Shown: positions 16,480 to 24,349 of the stretch, piece by piece
Numbering within the stretch: position 1 is the first letter of the stretch
Layout of the letters: every line of letters begins with the position of its first letter
NCBI GenBank assembly: GCA_900542325.1
Contig: UQMY01000010.1
Span: forward strand, 1 to 64,000
Length of the DNA: 64,000 nucleotides
Origin: an uncultured Collinsella sp.
GTDB lineage: Bacteria > Actinomycetota > Coriobacteriia > Coriobacteriales > Coriobacteriaceae
Direction of reading: 5' to 3'
Made by a program: the position numbers and the translations under genes
Notes under the pieces: model-generated
Database searches by the model: none
The model's input: the letters and a program-made list of their open reading frames with translations, nothing else
Told to the model about the DNA's origin: nothing

Positions 16480-16512
16480 CGGGACGGGTATTTTGCCCGT
16501 CCCGTTTTTGTT
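16480..16512 (+). terminator. Terminator of the yedF-DUF3343-desulfurase unit
   Basis: CGGGACGGG (16480-16488) and CCCGTCCCG (16496-16504) with loop TATTTTG, then TTTTTGTTT: a textbook intrinsic terminator. Confidence 0.92.
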
Positions 16513-16532
16513 TCGACCCGAAAGGTGTGCCT

Positions 16533-17891
16533 ATGGCTTCATCCGCCCCGCGCGGTCTGCGTTCCGACCATGTCGTTACCGTCGGCATTGCGCTGTTCTC
16601 GATGCTCTTTGGCGCCGGTAACCTCATTATTCCGCCGCTGCTGGCGCTGCAGGCAGGTTCTGCCACGCCGGTTGCCATGATCGGCTTTTTGATTGCCGCT
16701 ATCGGTCTGCCCGTTATGGGATTTATCGCCGTCGCGCTCGCTGGCACGGCCCGAGAGCTGGCCGGGCGTGTGCATCCTAAGTTTGGCGAATTCTTCGTTG
16801 CGGCGGTCTACCTGGCCATCGGTCCGTGCCTGGCCATTCCGCGCACAAGCTCTACGGCGTTCGAAATGCTGGTGCCGCTGCTACCCGAGGGCGTTTCGCT
16901 CGGCACGGCACGTCTGGTGTTTGCCGTTGGCTTCTTTATCGTCGCGTTTGCGCTCACGCTGCGTCCAGGCGTCATCACGCGCGTGCTCGGCCGCATTACG
17001 GGCCCCGCGCTCATTGCGCTCATCGTGCTGGTCGTGGGTGCTGCCGTGATCTCGCCGCTGGGACCGGCTGCCGCGCCGCAGGCCCCCTACAATGCCGGTG
17101 CTGCCGTGCAGGGCTTTCTGACTGGCTATCAGACCATGGACCTGCTCGCGTCACTTGCCTTCGGCATCATCATCGCCGAGACCATCCACGAGCTGGGTGT
17201 TACCGATGACAAGCGCGTGGCCTTCGAGATTTCGCGTTCCGGTGTGATCGCCGGCGTACTCATGGCCATCATCTACTGCGGCTTGGGCCTTGCCGGTATG
17301 CAGCTCGGCACCGTGATGCCCGACGCTACCAACGGCGCCGCCATCCTCGCCCGTTCGGCCTCCATGCATTTTGGGCTTGCCGGCACGGTCGTGGTCTTCG
17401 CCATCTTCTTCCTCGCCTGCATGAACGTGTGCATCGGCCTTATCAGCTGCTGCTCGCGCTACTTCTGCGAGACGTATGTGGTCGAAGGGGGAGCGGAGGC
17501 CTCCGAGGAGGCCATGCGCCGTCCCTTTGCGGCTCTCGCCTTTGTGTTCGCAGCGTTTTCGTGCGTGCTCTCCAACGTGGGCCTCGACGTGATTCTTATG
17601 TTCTCGGTGCCCATGCTCAACGCCTTGTATCCCGTTGCCATCGTGCTGGTACTGATGGGCCTGGTGCACGGCTTTTGCGACGCTCATCCGCAGGTGTGGG
17701 TCTGGGTCGGCGGCGTTGTCGCGGTGCAGAGCGTGATTACCTCGGTCCGCGATGCGTTCTTTACGGGCGCGTGGCTGCCGTTCGATGCGCTGCCGCTGGC
17801 AGACATTGGAGCCGCGTGGGCGCCGGTTGCCGTGGTGGCGTTTGTGATCGGCCTGCTCCACAGTCGGTTTGTCGTACATTCGAGGAGCTAG
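16533..17891 (+). CDS. brnQ: Branched-chain amino acid transporter BrnQ
   Basis: Sodium- or proton-coupled importer of leucine, isoleucine and valine. The 452-residue product is almost wholly hydrophobic with about 12 membrane segments. The start LFSMLFGAGNLIIPPLLALQ is the LIVCS-family signature (SN/G-substrate loop), and FGIIIAETIHELGV follows in the middle. The ATG has AAAGG seven bases upstream; an in-frame GTG at 16527 is less well placed. It stands alone between the selenium block and the tRNA pair. Confidence 0.93.
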   Translation: MASSAPRGLRSDHVVTVGIALFSMLFGAGNLIIPPLLALQAGSATPVAMIGFLIAAIGLPVMGFIAVALAGTARELAGRVHPKFGEFFVAAVYLAIGPCLAIPRTSSTAFEMLVPLLPEGVSLGTARLVFAVGFFIVAFALTLRPGVITRVLGRITGPALIALIVLVVGAAVISPLGPAAAPQAPYNAGAAVQGFLTGYQTMDLLASLAFGIIIAETIHELGVTDDKRVAFEISRSGVIAGVLMAIIYCGLGLAGMQLGTVMPDATNGAAILARSASMHFGLAGTVVVFAIFFLACMNVCIGLISCCSRYFCETYVVEGGAEASEEAMRRPFAALAFVFAAFSCVLSNVGLDVILMFSVPMLNALYPVAIVLVLMGLVHGFCDAHPQVWVWVGGVVAVQSVITSVRDAFFTGAWLPFDALPLADIGAAWAPVAVVAFVIGLLHSRFVVHSRS

Positions 17892-17902
17892 GGTATCGTC
17901 GC

Positions 17903-17931
17903 TTGCACAGGCGGGGAGTCTCCCCTATAAT
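17903..17931 (+). promoter_or_regulatory. Promoter of the tRNA-Pro/tRNA-Gly unit
   Basis: TTGCAC (17903-17908), 17-base spacer, TATAAT (17926-17931): a near-consensus vegetative promoter about 50 bases ahead of tRNA-Pro. The clearest promoter in the window. Confidence 0.85.
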
Positions 17932-17982
17932 TTCCTTCGCTTTGGGACACGCAAGGTTTAGACCTTAGCTGCTCAACACCTT

Positions 17983-18059
17983 CGGGACGTGGCGCAGTTT
18001 GGTAGCGCGCCTGCTTTGGGAGCAGGATGTCGCAGGTTCAAATCCTGTCGTCCCGACCA
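17983..18059 (+). tRNA. tRNA-Pro (TGG)
   Basis: 77 nt including encoded CCA. Acceptor CGGGACG pairs with CGTCCCG, the anticodon arm is CTGCT-TTGGG-AGCAG giving anticodon TGG, and the T arm carries GGTTCAAATCC. Cotranscribed with tRNA-Gly seven bases later. Confidence 0.97.
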
Positions 18060-18065
18060 TATCTT

Positions 18066-18139
18066 GCGGGCGTAGTTCAATGGTAGAACCCCAGCCTTCC
18101 AAGCTGATGACGCGGGTTCGATTCCCGTCGCCCGCTCCA
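18066..18139 (+). tRNA. tRNA-Gly (TCC)
   Basis: 74 nt including encoded CCA. Acceptor GCGGGCG pairs with CGCCCGC, the anticodon arm CAGCC-TTCCAA-GCTG gives anticodon TCC, and the T arm carries GGTTCGATTCC. Confidence 0.97.
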
Positions 18140-18150
18140 TAAGATAGATG

Positions 18151-18187
18151 AATGGCTCTGGTTCCTTTTGGGACTAGAGCCATTTTC
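18151..18187 (+). terminator. Terminator of the tRNA unit
   Basis: AATGGCTCT and AGAGCCATT arms around GGTTCC/GGGAC inner pairing with a TTTT loop, followed by a short T-run. Confidence 0.85.
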
Positions 18188-18218
18188 ATATACATGCCGG
18201 GGACCCCACATCCCCTCC

Positions 18219-18289
18219 TAAGTTGCGGTGAAATAGTTCCTGGATTAGCTGCAAAAGCTGTTATCCAGGAACTATTTCACCGCAACTTA
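18219..18289. repeat. AGTTGCGGTGAAAT palindrome, copy 2
   Basis: Perfect 27-bp arms (18219-18245, 18263-18289) with a 17-nt loop. The outer arm is TAAGTTGCGGTGAAAT, the inner arm AGTTCCTGGAT. It lies between the convergent tRNA unit and the nuclease-like gene. There is no T-run. Confidence 0.93.
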
Positions 18290-18350
18290 TTGAGGCCGAG
18301 CGGCCTGGGTCGATGATGGGTTCTGTTGTCGAGAAGATGAGGGCAGCCTG

Positions 18351-19358
18351 TCAGGAGTCTGCGTAGGGTTTTGTGGTTGGTATACCGTAACCGCGCATCA
18401 TGGAGCCGAACGCTTTGACATCGTAGGTGTCTGAGAGCTTGAAATGAATGACGTTGTGGCCCATGGCACGCAAGTTCGCGTCGCGCATGAGGGCAGCTCG
18501 ATAGGTTTTTGCCGCAGTATGTTCCGGATCATTTTGGGCATCGTCCTCAAACTTGCCTAGTCCATGCAGCTCAGCCAGCATCCAAGAGCCGTTTGGCATC
18601 TGCCAGCCGTAATCTGCCAAATAATAGCCGGCGTTTCCCGGTCGAGTGATTTCAACCTGAAGTTCGGGAGCGGCAACTCCCGCCAGAATCATTGCCGCCC
18701 GTGCTTCGGATTCTCCACCGTTATCCGATCTGCCATCCATGTGTTCAAAAACGTCAAATGCGCGTGCGATGCCATGCAGCCCTCGGCAATTGGCCTGCGC
18801 GTATGCCCGCAGTTCTTCGCGCTCGACATCGTACTCACGGGCCAAGCCATCGACATAACCCAGCGCATAGCGAAACGCGGTCGTTCGGGCGATATCGACA
18901 ACCGTTCGATACGGATCCGTGAGCGTAAACGGACCGAGCTGCCACACTTCGCCCGCCCGCCAGCGACGATACTCAACGAATTCATACGTATCACGCCTGG
19001 TAGAACGCGGCAACAGCACTTGCACCTTGTCGAGAAGCGAATATACAGAACCGATGCCATAGAGCAGTGCCGCCGTTGCTCCACAAAACACGGCATCCGG
19101 TTCAACGACCGCAATAGCGGATGCCAATTGAAAGATGCGATCTTCGACGCCGAGGTCATTCCAATACGCGGGATCAGCGTAGACATGGTTGTAGAGTCGA
19201 ATAATCATCTCTTTTTGCATGAGCGCGTAGGCGCAGCGTTCATCCCATTTTTTGGTAGCTACAAACAGGTGCCCGCCATGATGGGCCTCGAATAACCGGA
19301 AGAACAGCTCTACTTGCGGTTTGGAACAGCGTTTATCGTGACTCATTTTCGACCCCAT
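18351..19358 (-). CDS. AbiEi-like/DUF559-like protein with possible PD-(D/E)XK nuclease fold
   Basis: 335 residues, not firmly recognised. The middle (DAVFCGATAALLYGIG, then VQVLLPRSTRRDTYEFVEYRRW and TDPYRTVVDIAR) looks like AbiEi-type antitoxin/regulator proteins. The C-terminal third (SEARAAMILAGV, LADYGW, AELHGLGKFED, then R..NLRAMGHNVIHFKLSD) has the spacing of a Vsr/DUF559 endonuclease-like core, with Asp, Glu and Lys in plausible catalytic positions. It could be a defence or stress gene with no partner, or a regulator. An alternative start is Met5. It is flanked by palindromic repeats beside a toxin-antitoxin pair, so the patch looks accessory. Confidence 0.55.
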   Translation of the reverse strand: MGSKMSHDKRCSKPQVELFFRLFEAHHGGHLFVATKKWDERCAYALMQKEMIIRLYNHVYADPAYWNDLGVEDRIFQLASAIAVVEPDAVFCGATAALLYGIGSVYSLLDKVQVLLPRSTRRDTYEFVEYRRWRAGEVWQLGPFTLTDPYRTVVDIARTTAFRYALGYVDGLAREYDVEREELRAYAQANCRGLHGIARAFDVFEHMDGRSDNGGESEARAAMILAGVAAPELQVEITRPGNAGYYLADYGWQMPNGSWMLAELHGLGKFEDDAQNDPEHTAAKTYRAALMRDANLRAMGHNVIHFKLSDTYDVKAFGSMMRGYGIPTTKPYADS

Positions 19359-19484
19359 GGTCTCGAGGGGGAGTGAATGACACTACGCTATCCCATATTT
19401 GGTCCGTCAGACCTTGCCATGAACTGACCAAAAGCTTGACGGGGCAGGTCAGAGTCATGAGTCAGAGCCAAACATATCGGCAAA

Positions 19485-19521
19485 TGGTTGATTTGTGCCC
19501 CTCGGCGGCACTAATCAACCA
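19485..19521. other. Strong hairpin between repeat copy 3 and the nuclease-like gene
   Basis: TGGTTGATT (19485-19493) with AATCAACCA (19513-19521), then after one mismatch GTGCC with GGCAC around a seven-base loop. It could end minus-strand transcripts from the toxin gene, although the following T-run is short. Confidence 0.6.
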
Positions 19522-19531
19522 CACTTACAGA

Positions 19532-19600
19532 AAGTTGCGGTGAAATAGTTCCTGAAAAGCTCGAATAAGCCTAAATCCAGGAACTATTTCACCGCAACTT
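19532..19600. repeat. AGTTGCGGTGAAAT palindrome, copy 3
   Basis: Perfect 23-bp arms (19532-19554, 19578-19600), with inner arm AGTTCCTG as in copies 2 and 4. It starts 15 bases past the stop of the PIN toxin gene. Confidence 0.92.
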
Positions 19601-19614
19601 AGGTGGGGATGGGG

Positions 19615-20091
19615 TTAGCTGCGGGGGCGGTGACGGAGCTTGTCGATGGTGGCGTCGGTGCTTCGGCTGCGGGCTTCGGCGGCGCGGTCGCGGGCTTCGG
19701 CTGCTGTTTGGCGCTTGTGGCGGTAATCGATCATGCCTTGGATGATGGGCTTGCCAAAGCTCACGACATCATCGTTGTAGATGGCGGTTCGAGCTGCGAG
19801 GAGGCAGTCGGAAAAGTCCATATGGGTCTTGCCAAAGAGTTTGACGGCAAGGGCGACAACGGTGGGCTCGTCGACCATGACGTCATCGAGCAGCCTTTTC
19901 ATGGCCGCAGCAATCTCAACGCGGGGAACCTTATAGACGTCGCGCAGCGTGACCACGACGCGCGTGATGATTTCGGGGTAGACACGAGCAGTGCGCGTGG
20001 CGATGACCTTGGCGGCGCGTGGTGACAGAACTTCGTCGTCGTCAAGCAAGTAGCGTAGGATGACGGTCTCGTCGATGATGGTGCTACTCAT
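19615..20091 (-). CDS. PIN-domain toxin-like protein
   Basis: 158 residues with a small PIN-type ribonuclease layout: an N-terminal acidic strand (TIIDETVILRYLLDDDE), the middle acidic residues of VVTLRDVYKVPRVEI and MDFSDCLLAARTAI near residue 92, then a basic tail. PIN toxins usually cleave tRNA or rRNA. Its start overlaps the end of the upstream antitoxin by eight bases, the usual arrangement for a coupled toxin-antitoxin pair. The first acidic residues are placed as in VapC but the match is loose, so activity is not assured. Confidence 0.7.
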   Translation of the reverse strand: MSSTIIDETVILRYLLDDDEVLSPRAAKVIATRTARVYPEIITRVVVTLRDVYKVPRVEIAAAMKRLLDDVMVDEPTVVALAVKLFGKTHMDFSDCLLAARTAIYNDDVVSFGKPIIQGMIDYRHKRQTAAEARDRAAEARSRSTDATIDKLRHRPRS

Positions 20092-20407
20092 GGATATCTA
20101 CTTCCTCGGGACCCAAAATCGAATCGTCGCTTTCTGTAGCAAGGTACTCAATCCAGGCATTGCGCTCCTCGGAGCGGCGATTGGGGTCCCCATATGCTTT
20201 GAGCGATCCATAGGCGGCGGTGCCGTCCTTTGAGCGCACGGCGACCGGCTGAAAGGGAAGTTTGCGCATCAAAATGCTCTGCGCGACAAAAAGACGGACG
20301 GCCTCGGCGAGCGATGTGCCCATGGCGTCGTAGAGACGCTCGGCATGCTGCTTATCTTCCTCGCGAATGCGCACCTGCAGGATGGCTCGTTTTTGAGTCG
20401 ACGACAT
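20084..20407 (-). CDS. RelB/DinJ-family antitoxin
   Basis: 107 residues. The N-terminal ILQVRIREEDKQHAERLYDAMGTSLAEAVRLFV is a ribbon-helix-helix DNA-binding segment of the RelB/DinJ type, followed by a hydrophobic LPFQPV stretch and an acidic tail that would bind the toxin. The ATG at 20407 has AAGGGAGG six bases upstream. RelB/DinJ antitoxins normally pair with RelE/YafQ toxins; here the partner is a PIN protein. It should repress its own promoter in the AT-rich region upstream. Confidence 0.82.
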   Translation of the reverse strand: MSSTQKRAILQVRIREEDKQHAERLYDAMGTSLAEAVRLFVAQSILMRKLPFQPVAVRSKDGTAAYGSLKAYGDPNRRSEERNAWIEYLATESDDSILGPEEVDIHE

Positions 20408-20835
20408 CACTGGCCTCCCTTAATGAGCGTGCAATTTGAATAGTCAAATACAGCATCGGCTAATAATAGCCAATCTTACAACCACTACTTTATTGCACTA
20501 GAGTAATTGAGTGTAAACGATATTACAAACGTACTACATCCTTCAGAAATGAGCGCAAATTCTCTCTCGGACGTACGCGTGTAATACACTCGCCTTTATA
20601 TCCTATCGAGAATAATCCTAACCTGCCAAAACCCCTGCAATACACCCGTATTGCAGGGGTTACGCTCAAGTTTGCCCCCTGCAACTGCGTATATTCAACC
20701 TGTATACCGTTGGAGAAATTCTATCGAGTGCCTGTTTCGCCGCATGCATTCGATACGTCGATGCCAGGCCACGGGCGGCCTGGGGCAATGTCGACAGGGT
20801 CTCTCCGGCATGGGATTCAGGAGGGAGTGAACAAC
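20408..20835 (+). other. AT-rich intergenic region before the formate hydrogenlyase operon
   Basis: 428 bases without a gene, carrying the divergent promoters of the antitoxin (minus) and of the formate hydrogenlyase operon (plus). The first 220 bases are AT-rich. It holds a hairpin (20630-20661), CCAGGCC/GGCCTGG (20764-20783) and the palindrome TGTCGACA (20789-20796). TATATT (20691-20696) is a possible -10 for the operon; I see no sigma-54 type -24/-12 element. Confidence 0.5.
20630..20661. other. Perfect 14-bp hairpin, isolated
   Basis: AACCCCTGCAATAC and GTATTGCAGGGGTT around ACCC. On the minus strand it is followed by TTTTGG, so it would terminate transcripts running leftwards, yet no minus-strand gene lies upstream of it. 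It may shield the antitoxin region from antisense transcripts or act as an operator. Confidence 0.7.
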
Positions 20836-21354
20836 ATGGGCAATAAACGAGTCGTGGCCGATTCTTCACGCTGCATCGGGTGCCAAACCTGTATGGCGGC
20901 GTGCATCGAGGCGCACGACATTCCCGGCAACATCGCCGCGCCTCGCCTGCGTGTAACGCGCACCTACGAGATCTCCGCACCGGTGGCATGCCATCACTGC
21001 GAGGATGCTCCGTGCGCCAAGGCCTGCCCCACGGGCGCCTTGTTCTTTGATCCAAAGAACCATCGCATCGGTGTTAACGAGGACAACTGTATCGGCTGCA
21101 AGAGCTGCGTTATGGCATGTCCCTTTGGCGCTGTAAGCGTGGCGACCACGCAGGTTCCGGTCTTGATGGGCGACGTTCGCGTGGGGTCGCAGACCAAGAG
21201 CTTTGTGCTCAAGTGCGACCTGTGCGTGGACCGTCCCGGCGGTCCGGCGTGTGCAGAGGCGTGCCCGACCAAAGGCCTCGCCTTGGTAGACGAGGAGCGC
21301 CTGGCGGAGCTGACCGCCGAGCGTGCCCGCGCCACCATCGAAAACGAGGCGTAG
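20836..21354 (+). CDS. hydN: HydN-like 4Fe-4S electron carrier of formate hydrogenlyase
   Basis: 172-residue ferredoxin-like protein with four cysteine clusters: CIGCQTCMAAC near residue 15, CHHCEDAPCAKACP near 54, CIGCKSCVMACP near 85 and CDLC...CAEACP near 127. These hold four [4Fe-4S] centres of the HycB/HydN type, which carry electrons from formate dehydrogenase to the hydrogenase. GGAGGGAG precedes the ATG. It is the first gene of the operon and lies directly before fdhF, so it is probably FdhF's own partner. Confidence 0.92.
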   Translation: MGNKRVVADSSRCIGCQTCMAACIEAHDIPGNIAAPRLRVTRTYEISAPVACHHCEDAPCAKACPTGALFFDPKNHRIGVNEDNCIGCKSCVMACPFGAVSVATTQVPVLMGDVRVGSQTKSFVLKCDLCVDRPGGPACAEACPTKGLALVDEERLAELTAERARATIENEA

Positions 21355-21430
21355 GCGGGCGGCCATACAGGCCCAACGATTGTCAAATACGTACCGATTA
21401 ATCGGTAGAAGAGAAAGGAAGGAGGGTGTC

Positions 21431-23653
21431 ATGGAGAAGCATAAAGTGATCTGCCCGTACTGCGGCGCCGGTTGCCAGTTTAACCTCCTGGTCCAAAACG
21501 GCCAGGTCGTGGGTACCGAACCGCTTAACGGCATCACCAATCAGGGCGAGCTGTGCCTTAAGGGCATGAGCGGCTACGACTTCATCAACGACACCAAGAT
21601 CTTGACTCCTCGCGTACTGCACCCGATGATCCGCCGCACCAAGGGCGCGGATCTTGAGCGCGTAAGCTGGGACGAGGCACTGGATTTCACCGCATCTAAG
21701 ATGCAGGCCATAATTGACGAATATGGTCCTAACGCTGTCATGACCACCGGCTCTTCGCGAGGCGGCGGCAATGAGGCGAACTACGTCATGCAGAAGTTTA
21801 CGCGTGCGTGCATCGGCACCCACAGCGTGGACAACTGCGCCCGTACTTGACACGGCCCTACTGTCCTCGGTCTGATGGACACGGTTGGTTCAGGTTGCAT
21901 GTCATGCTCCATCCCCGGTATGGAGGATGCGGGCTGCATTTTCCTCTTCGGCTATAACCCTGCCGATTCGCACCCCATCGTCGCAAGGCGTATCGTGCGA
22001 GCCAAAGAAAAGGGTTGCAAGATCATCGTCGCCGACCCGCGCCATATCGAAACCGCGCGTATCGCCGATCTCTACCTTCCGATCAAGAACGGTTGCAATG
22101 TTGCGTTCCTCAACGCCTTTGCCAACTGTCTGGTCAACGATGGCCTCTACGACAAGGAATTCGTCGCCGAGCACACGAACGGCTTTGACGAGTGGTGGGA
22201 GACCATCAAGAACTACACTCCCGAATCCGTACAGGACATCACGGGTGTCGATCCCGCGCTGATCCACCAAGCTGCCGAGATGTACGCCACGGCGAAGCCT
22301 TCTGCCATCATTGGCTGGGGCATGGGCGTATGCCAGCAGAAGCAGAACCTGAAGACGGTGCACACCATCGCCTCCATCGCCTGCGTTGCCGGCCAGATCG
22401 GCAAACCCAATTCCGGCCTCGCGCCCGTGCGCGGTCAGAATAACGTTCAGGGCTCCTGCGATATGGGCATGCTGCCCAACCTGTACCCTGGCTACCAGAA
22501 GGTCACCGACCCGGCTGTGCGCGCCAAGTTTGCCAAGGCTTGGGGCGTGCCCGAGGAAAAGCTCCCGCTCGAGGAGGGCTATAAGCTCACCGACCTGGGC
22601 CACCTGGTCGACGAGGGCAAGGTGCACTGCTTCTACAACTACGGCGAGGACCCGGTACAGACCGAGCCCGATTCGGCCGGTATGCGCAAGACGCTCTCCG
22701 AGCTGGATCTGTTCATTTGCCAGGACATCTTTATGACGCAGACGACCATGCTCGCCGACGTCATCCTGCCTGCCACCTCTTGGGGCGAGCACGAGGGTGT
22801 CTTTACCGCATCCGACCGTAGCTTCCAGCACTTTGACGCGGCCGTTCCGCCCAAGGGCGAGTGCCGTCACGACTGGGAGATCTTCGCGGACCTGTCCACG
22901 CGCATGGGCTATCCCATGCACTACGACAACACCGAGCAGATTTGGAACGAGTGCATTAGCCTGTGCCCCAACTTTGTGGGCGCAACCTACGAGAAGATGG
23001 CTCCCGAGGGCGGCTACGCCCAGTGGCCCGTCAAGACCACCGACGTGAACGACCACGGTACGGCCGACATGTTCGCTGGTGGCAAGTTCACCACCAAGGA
23101 CGGCCGCGCCAACCTGATGGCGCACGACTGGGAGGCGCCCTCCGAGCTTCCCGACGATGAGTACCCGCTCATCCTGTGCACCGTCCGCGAGGTCGGCCAC
23201 TACAGCTGCCGCTCGATGACCGGCAACTGCAAGACGCTGGCGCTGCTCGCCGACGAGCCCGGCTTTGTCCGCATGAATCCCGCGGACGCCCAGGCGCGCG
23301 GCATCAAGAACGGCGACATCGTCTCGATTCACAGCCGCCGCGGCCAGGTATACAGCCGCGCCGACGTGAGCGACCGTATCAACAAGGGCACGGTCTATAT
23401 GACCTACCAGTGGTGGATCGGCAAGTGCAACGAGCTGACCATGCACAAGGTCGACCCGGTCTCGCATACGCCCGAGGACAAGTTCTCCGCCTGCCAGGTC
23501 GACGCCATTGCCGACCAGGTTTGGGCCGAGGGTGAAGTCGAGCGCCAGTACACCGAGCTCAAGCAGGCTCTGGTGGACGCCGCCGCTCCCCAGGATGTTG
23601 AGCCCGGCGCCGCCAAGTTCGACGACGAGACGCACGTGAATCAAATCGTGTAG
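21431..23653 (+). CDS. fdhF: Formate dehydrogenase H, selenocysteine-containing (Sec140)
   Basis: Oxidises formate to CO2 at a molybdenum bis-MGD centre in the cytoplasm. The frame reads through TGA at 21848-21850 (DNCART-U-HGPTVLGL), giving 740 residues with Sec at 140, the same position as in E. coli FdhF. The N-terminal [4Fe-4S] ligands are Cys8, 11, 15 and 42 (CPYCGAGC), also the E. coli positions. Cofactor motifs include GWGMGVCQQ, APVRGQNNVQGSCDMG and the C-terminal MTGNCKTL region. About 25 extra residues extend the C-terminus. GAAAGGAGG precedes the ATG. Confidence 0.96.
21848..21881 (+). promoter_or_regulatory. Sec UGA and SECIS hairpin of fdhF
   Basis: TGTCC (21862-21866) pairs with GGACA (21877-21881) around a loop that holds GGTCTG at 21869-21874, 18 bases after UGA. 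As I recall the E. coli fdhF SECIS, its apical GGUCUG lies at the same 18-base distance. This is the SelB docking site. Confidence 0.88.
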
Positions 23654-23674
23654 TCCCGTTCTCGTTGGCTTTTT

Positions 23675-23716
23675 GGGCCGGGCGTCCCGTACGTTCGGGA
23701 GCCCGGCCCGTTATTT
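23675..23716 (+). terminator. Intra-operon terminator/attenuator between fdhF and hyfA
   Basis: GGGCCGGGC (23675-23683) pairs with GCCCGGCCC (23701-23709), and TCCCGTACGTTCGGGA inside forms a second stem; GTTATTTTG follows. The T-run is short, so partial read-through to the hyf genes is likely. Confidence 0.75.
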
Positions 23717-23731
23717 TGAAAGGAAGTGGGG

Positions 23732-24349
23732 ATGAACCGCTTCATCGACATCAACCCGGAGAGGTGCATCGGCTGCGGAACATGCCAGTCCGCCTGTGCC
23801 GACGCCCACCGGATGCAGGGTCTTCAGGATACGCCTCGCCTGGCGCTCGTGAAGACCGGCGGTATTTCGGCCGCCCTTGCCTGCCACCATTGCGAGGGTG
23901 CCCCCTGCGCCGAGGTTTGCCCGGTGAATGCCATCGAGCACGATGGCGACCGCATCCACGTCAAGGAGCAGGAGTGCATCGGGTGCAGGCTGTGCGCCAT
24001 CGCGTGCCCCTTTGGAGCCATCCATCCCGATGGCACGTCTATCGCCGGTGTCGCAGGCATGTGCGACCCGACGCCTTCGTATCCTAAGTCCCTGAGCAGC
24101 CTGCTTACGTGGGCTCCCGGCCAGTACACCTGCGCTGTGAAGTGCGACCTGTGCGCCTTCGATCCGGACGGCCCGCATTGCGTGGCGGCGTGCCCCACCA
24201 AGGCGCTGACCGTCATGGGCGGCGCGGCCGATCGCGAGCTCGACGAGGCCAAGCGCCTGCGCTCGATCGAAAACGGTCCGGCTGTCGACGTCACCGCTGT
24301 GGCCCAGGGCCTGTCCGAGAAAGCAGAAGGGAGCGTAAACAATGGATAG
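23732..24349 (+). CDS. hyfA: Hydrogenase-4 component A-like 4Fe-4S protein
   Basis: 205-residue electron carrier with the same four-cluster pattern as HydN: CIGCGTCQSAC near residue 12, CHHCEGAPCAEVCP near 49, CIGCRLCAIACP near 82 and CDLC...CVAACP near 141. It should link FdhF/HydN to the hydrogenase module. The ATG follows AAAGGAAG; a GTG two codons upstream is possible. Its last eight bases overlap the start of hyfB, so the two are translationally coupled. The ~25-residue insert between clusters 3 and 4 distinguishes it from HydN. Confidence 0.9.
   Translation: MNRFIDINPERCIGCGTCQSACADAHRMQGLQDTPRLALVKTGGISAALACHHCEGAPCAEVCPVNAIEHDGDRIHVKEQECIGCRLCAIACPFGAIHPDGTSIAGVAGMCDPTPSYPKSLSSLLTWAPGQYTCAVKCDLCAFDPDGPHCVAACPTKALTVMGGAADRELDEAKRLRSIENGPAVDVTAVAQGLSEKAEGSVNNG

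Noticed and set aside
21850..21875. fdhF read as a pseudogene or as two genes split by a stop
   Set aside because: The TGA falls exactly at the Sec position, a SECIS follows and selA, selB, selC and selD are all present.
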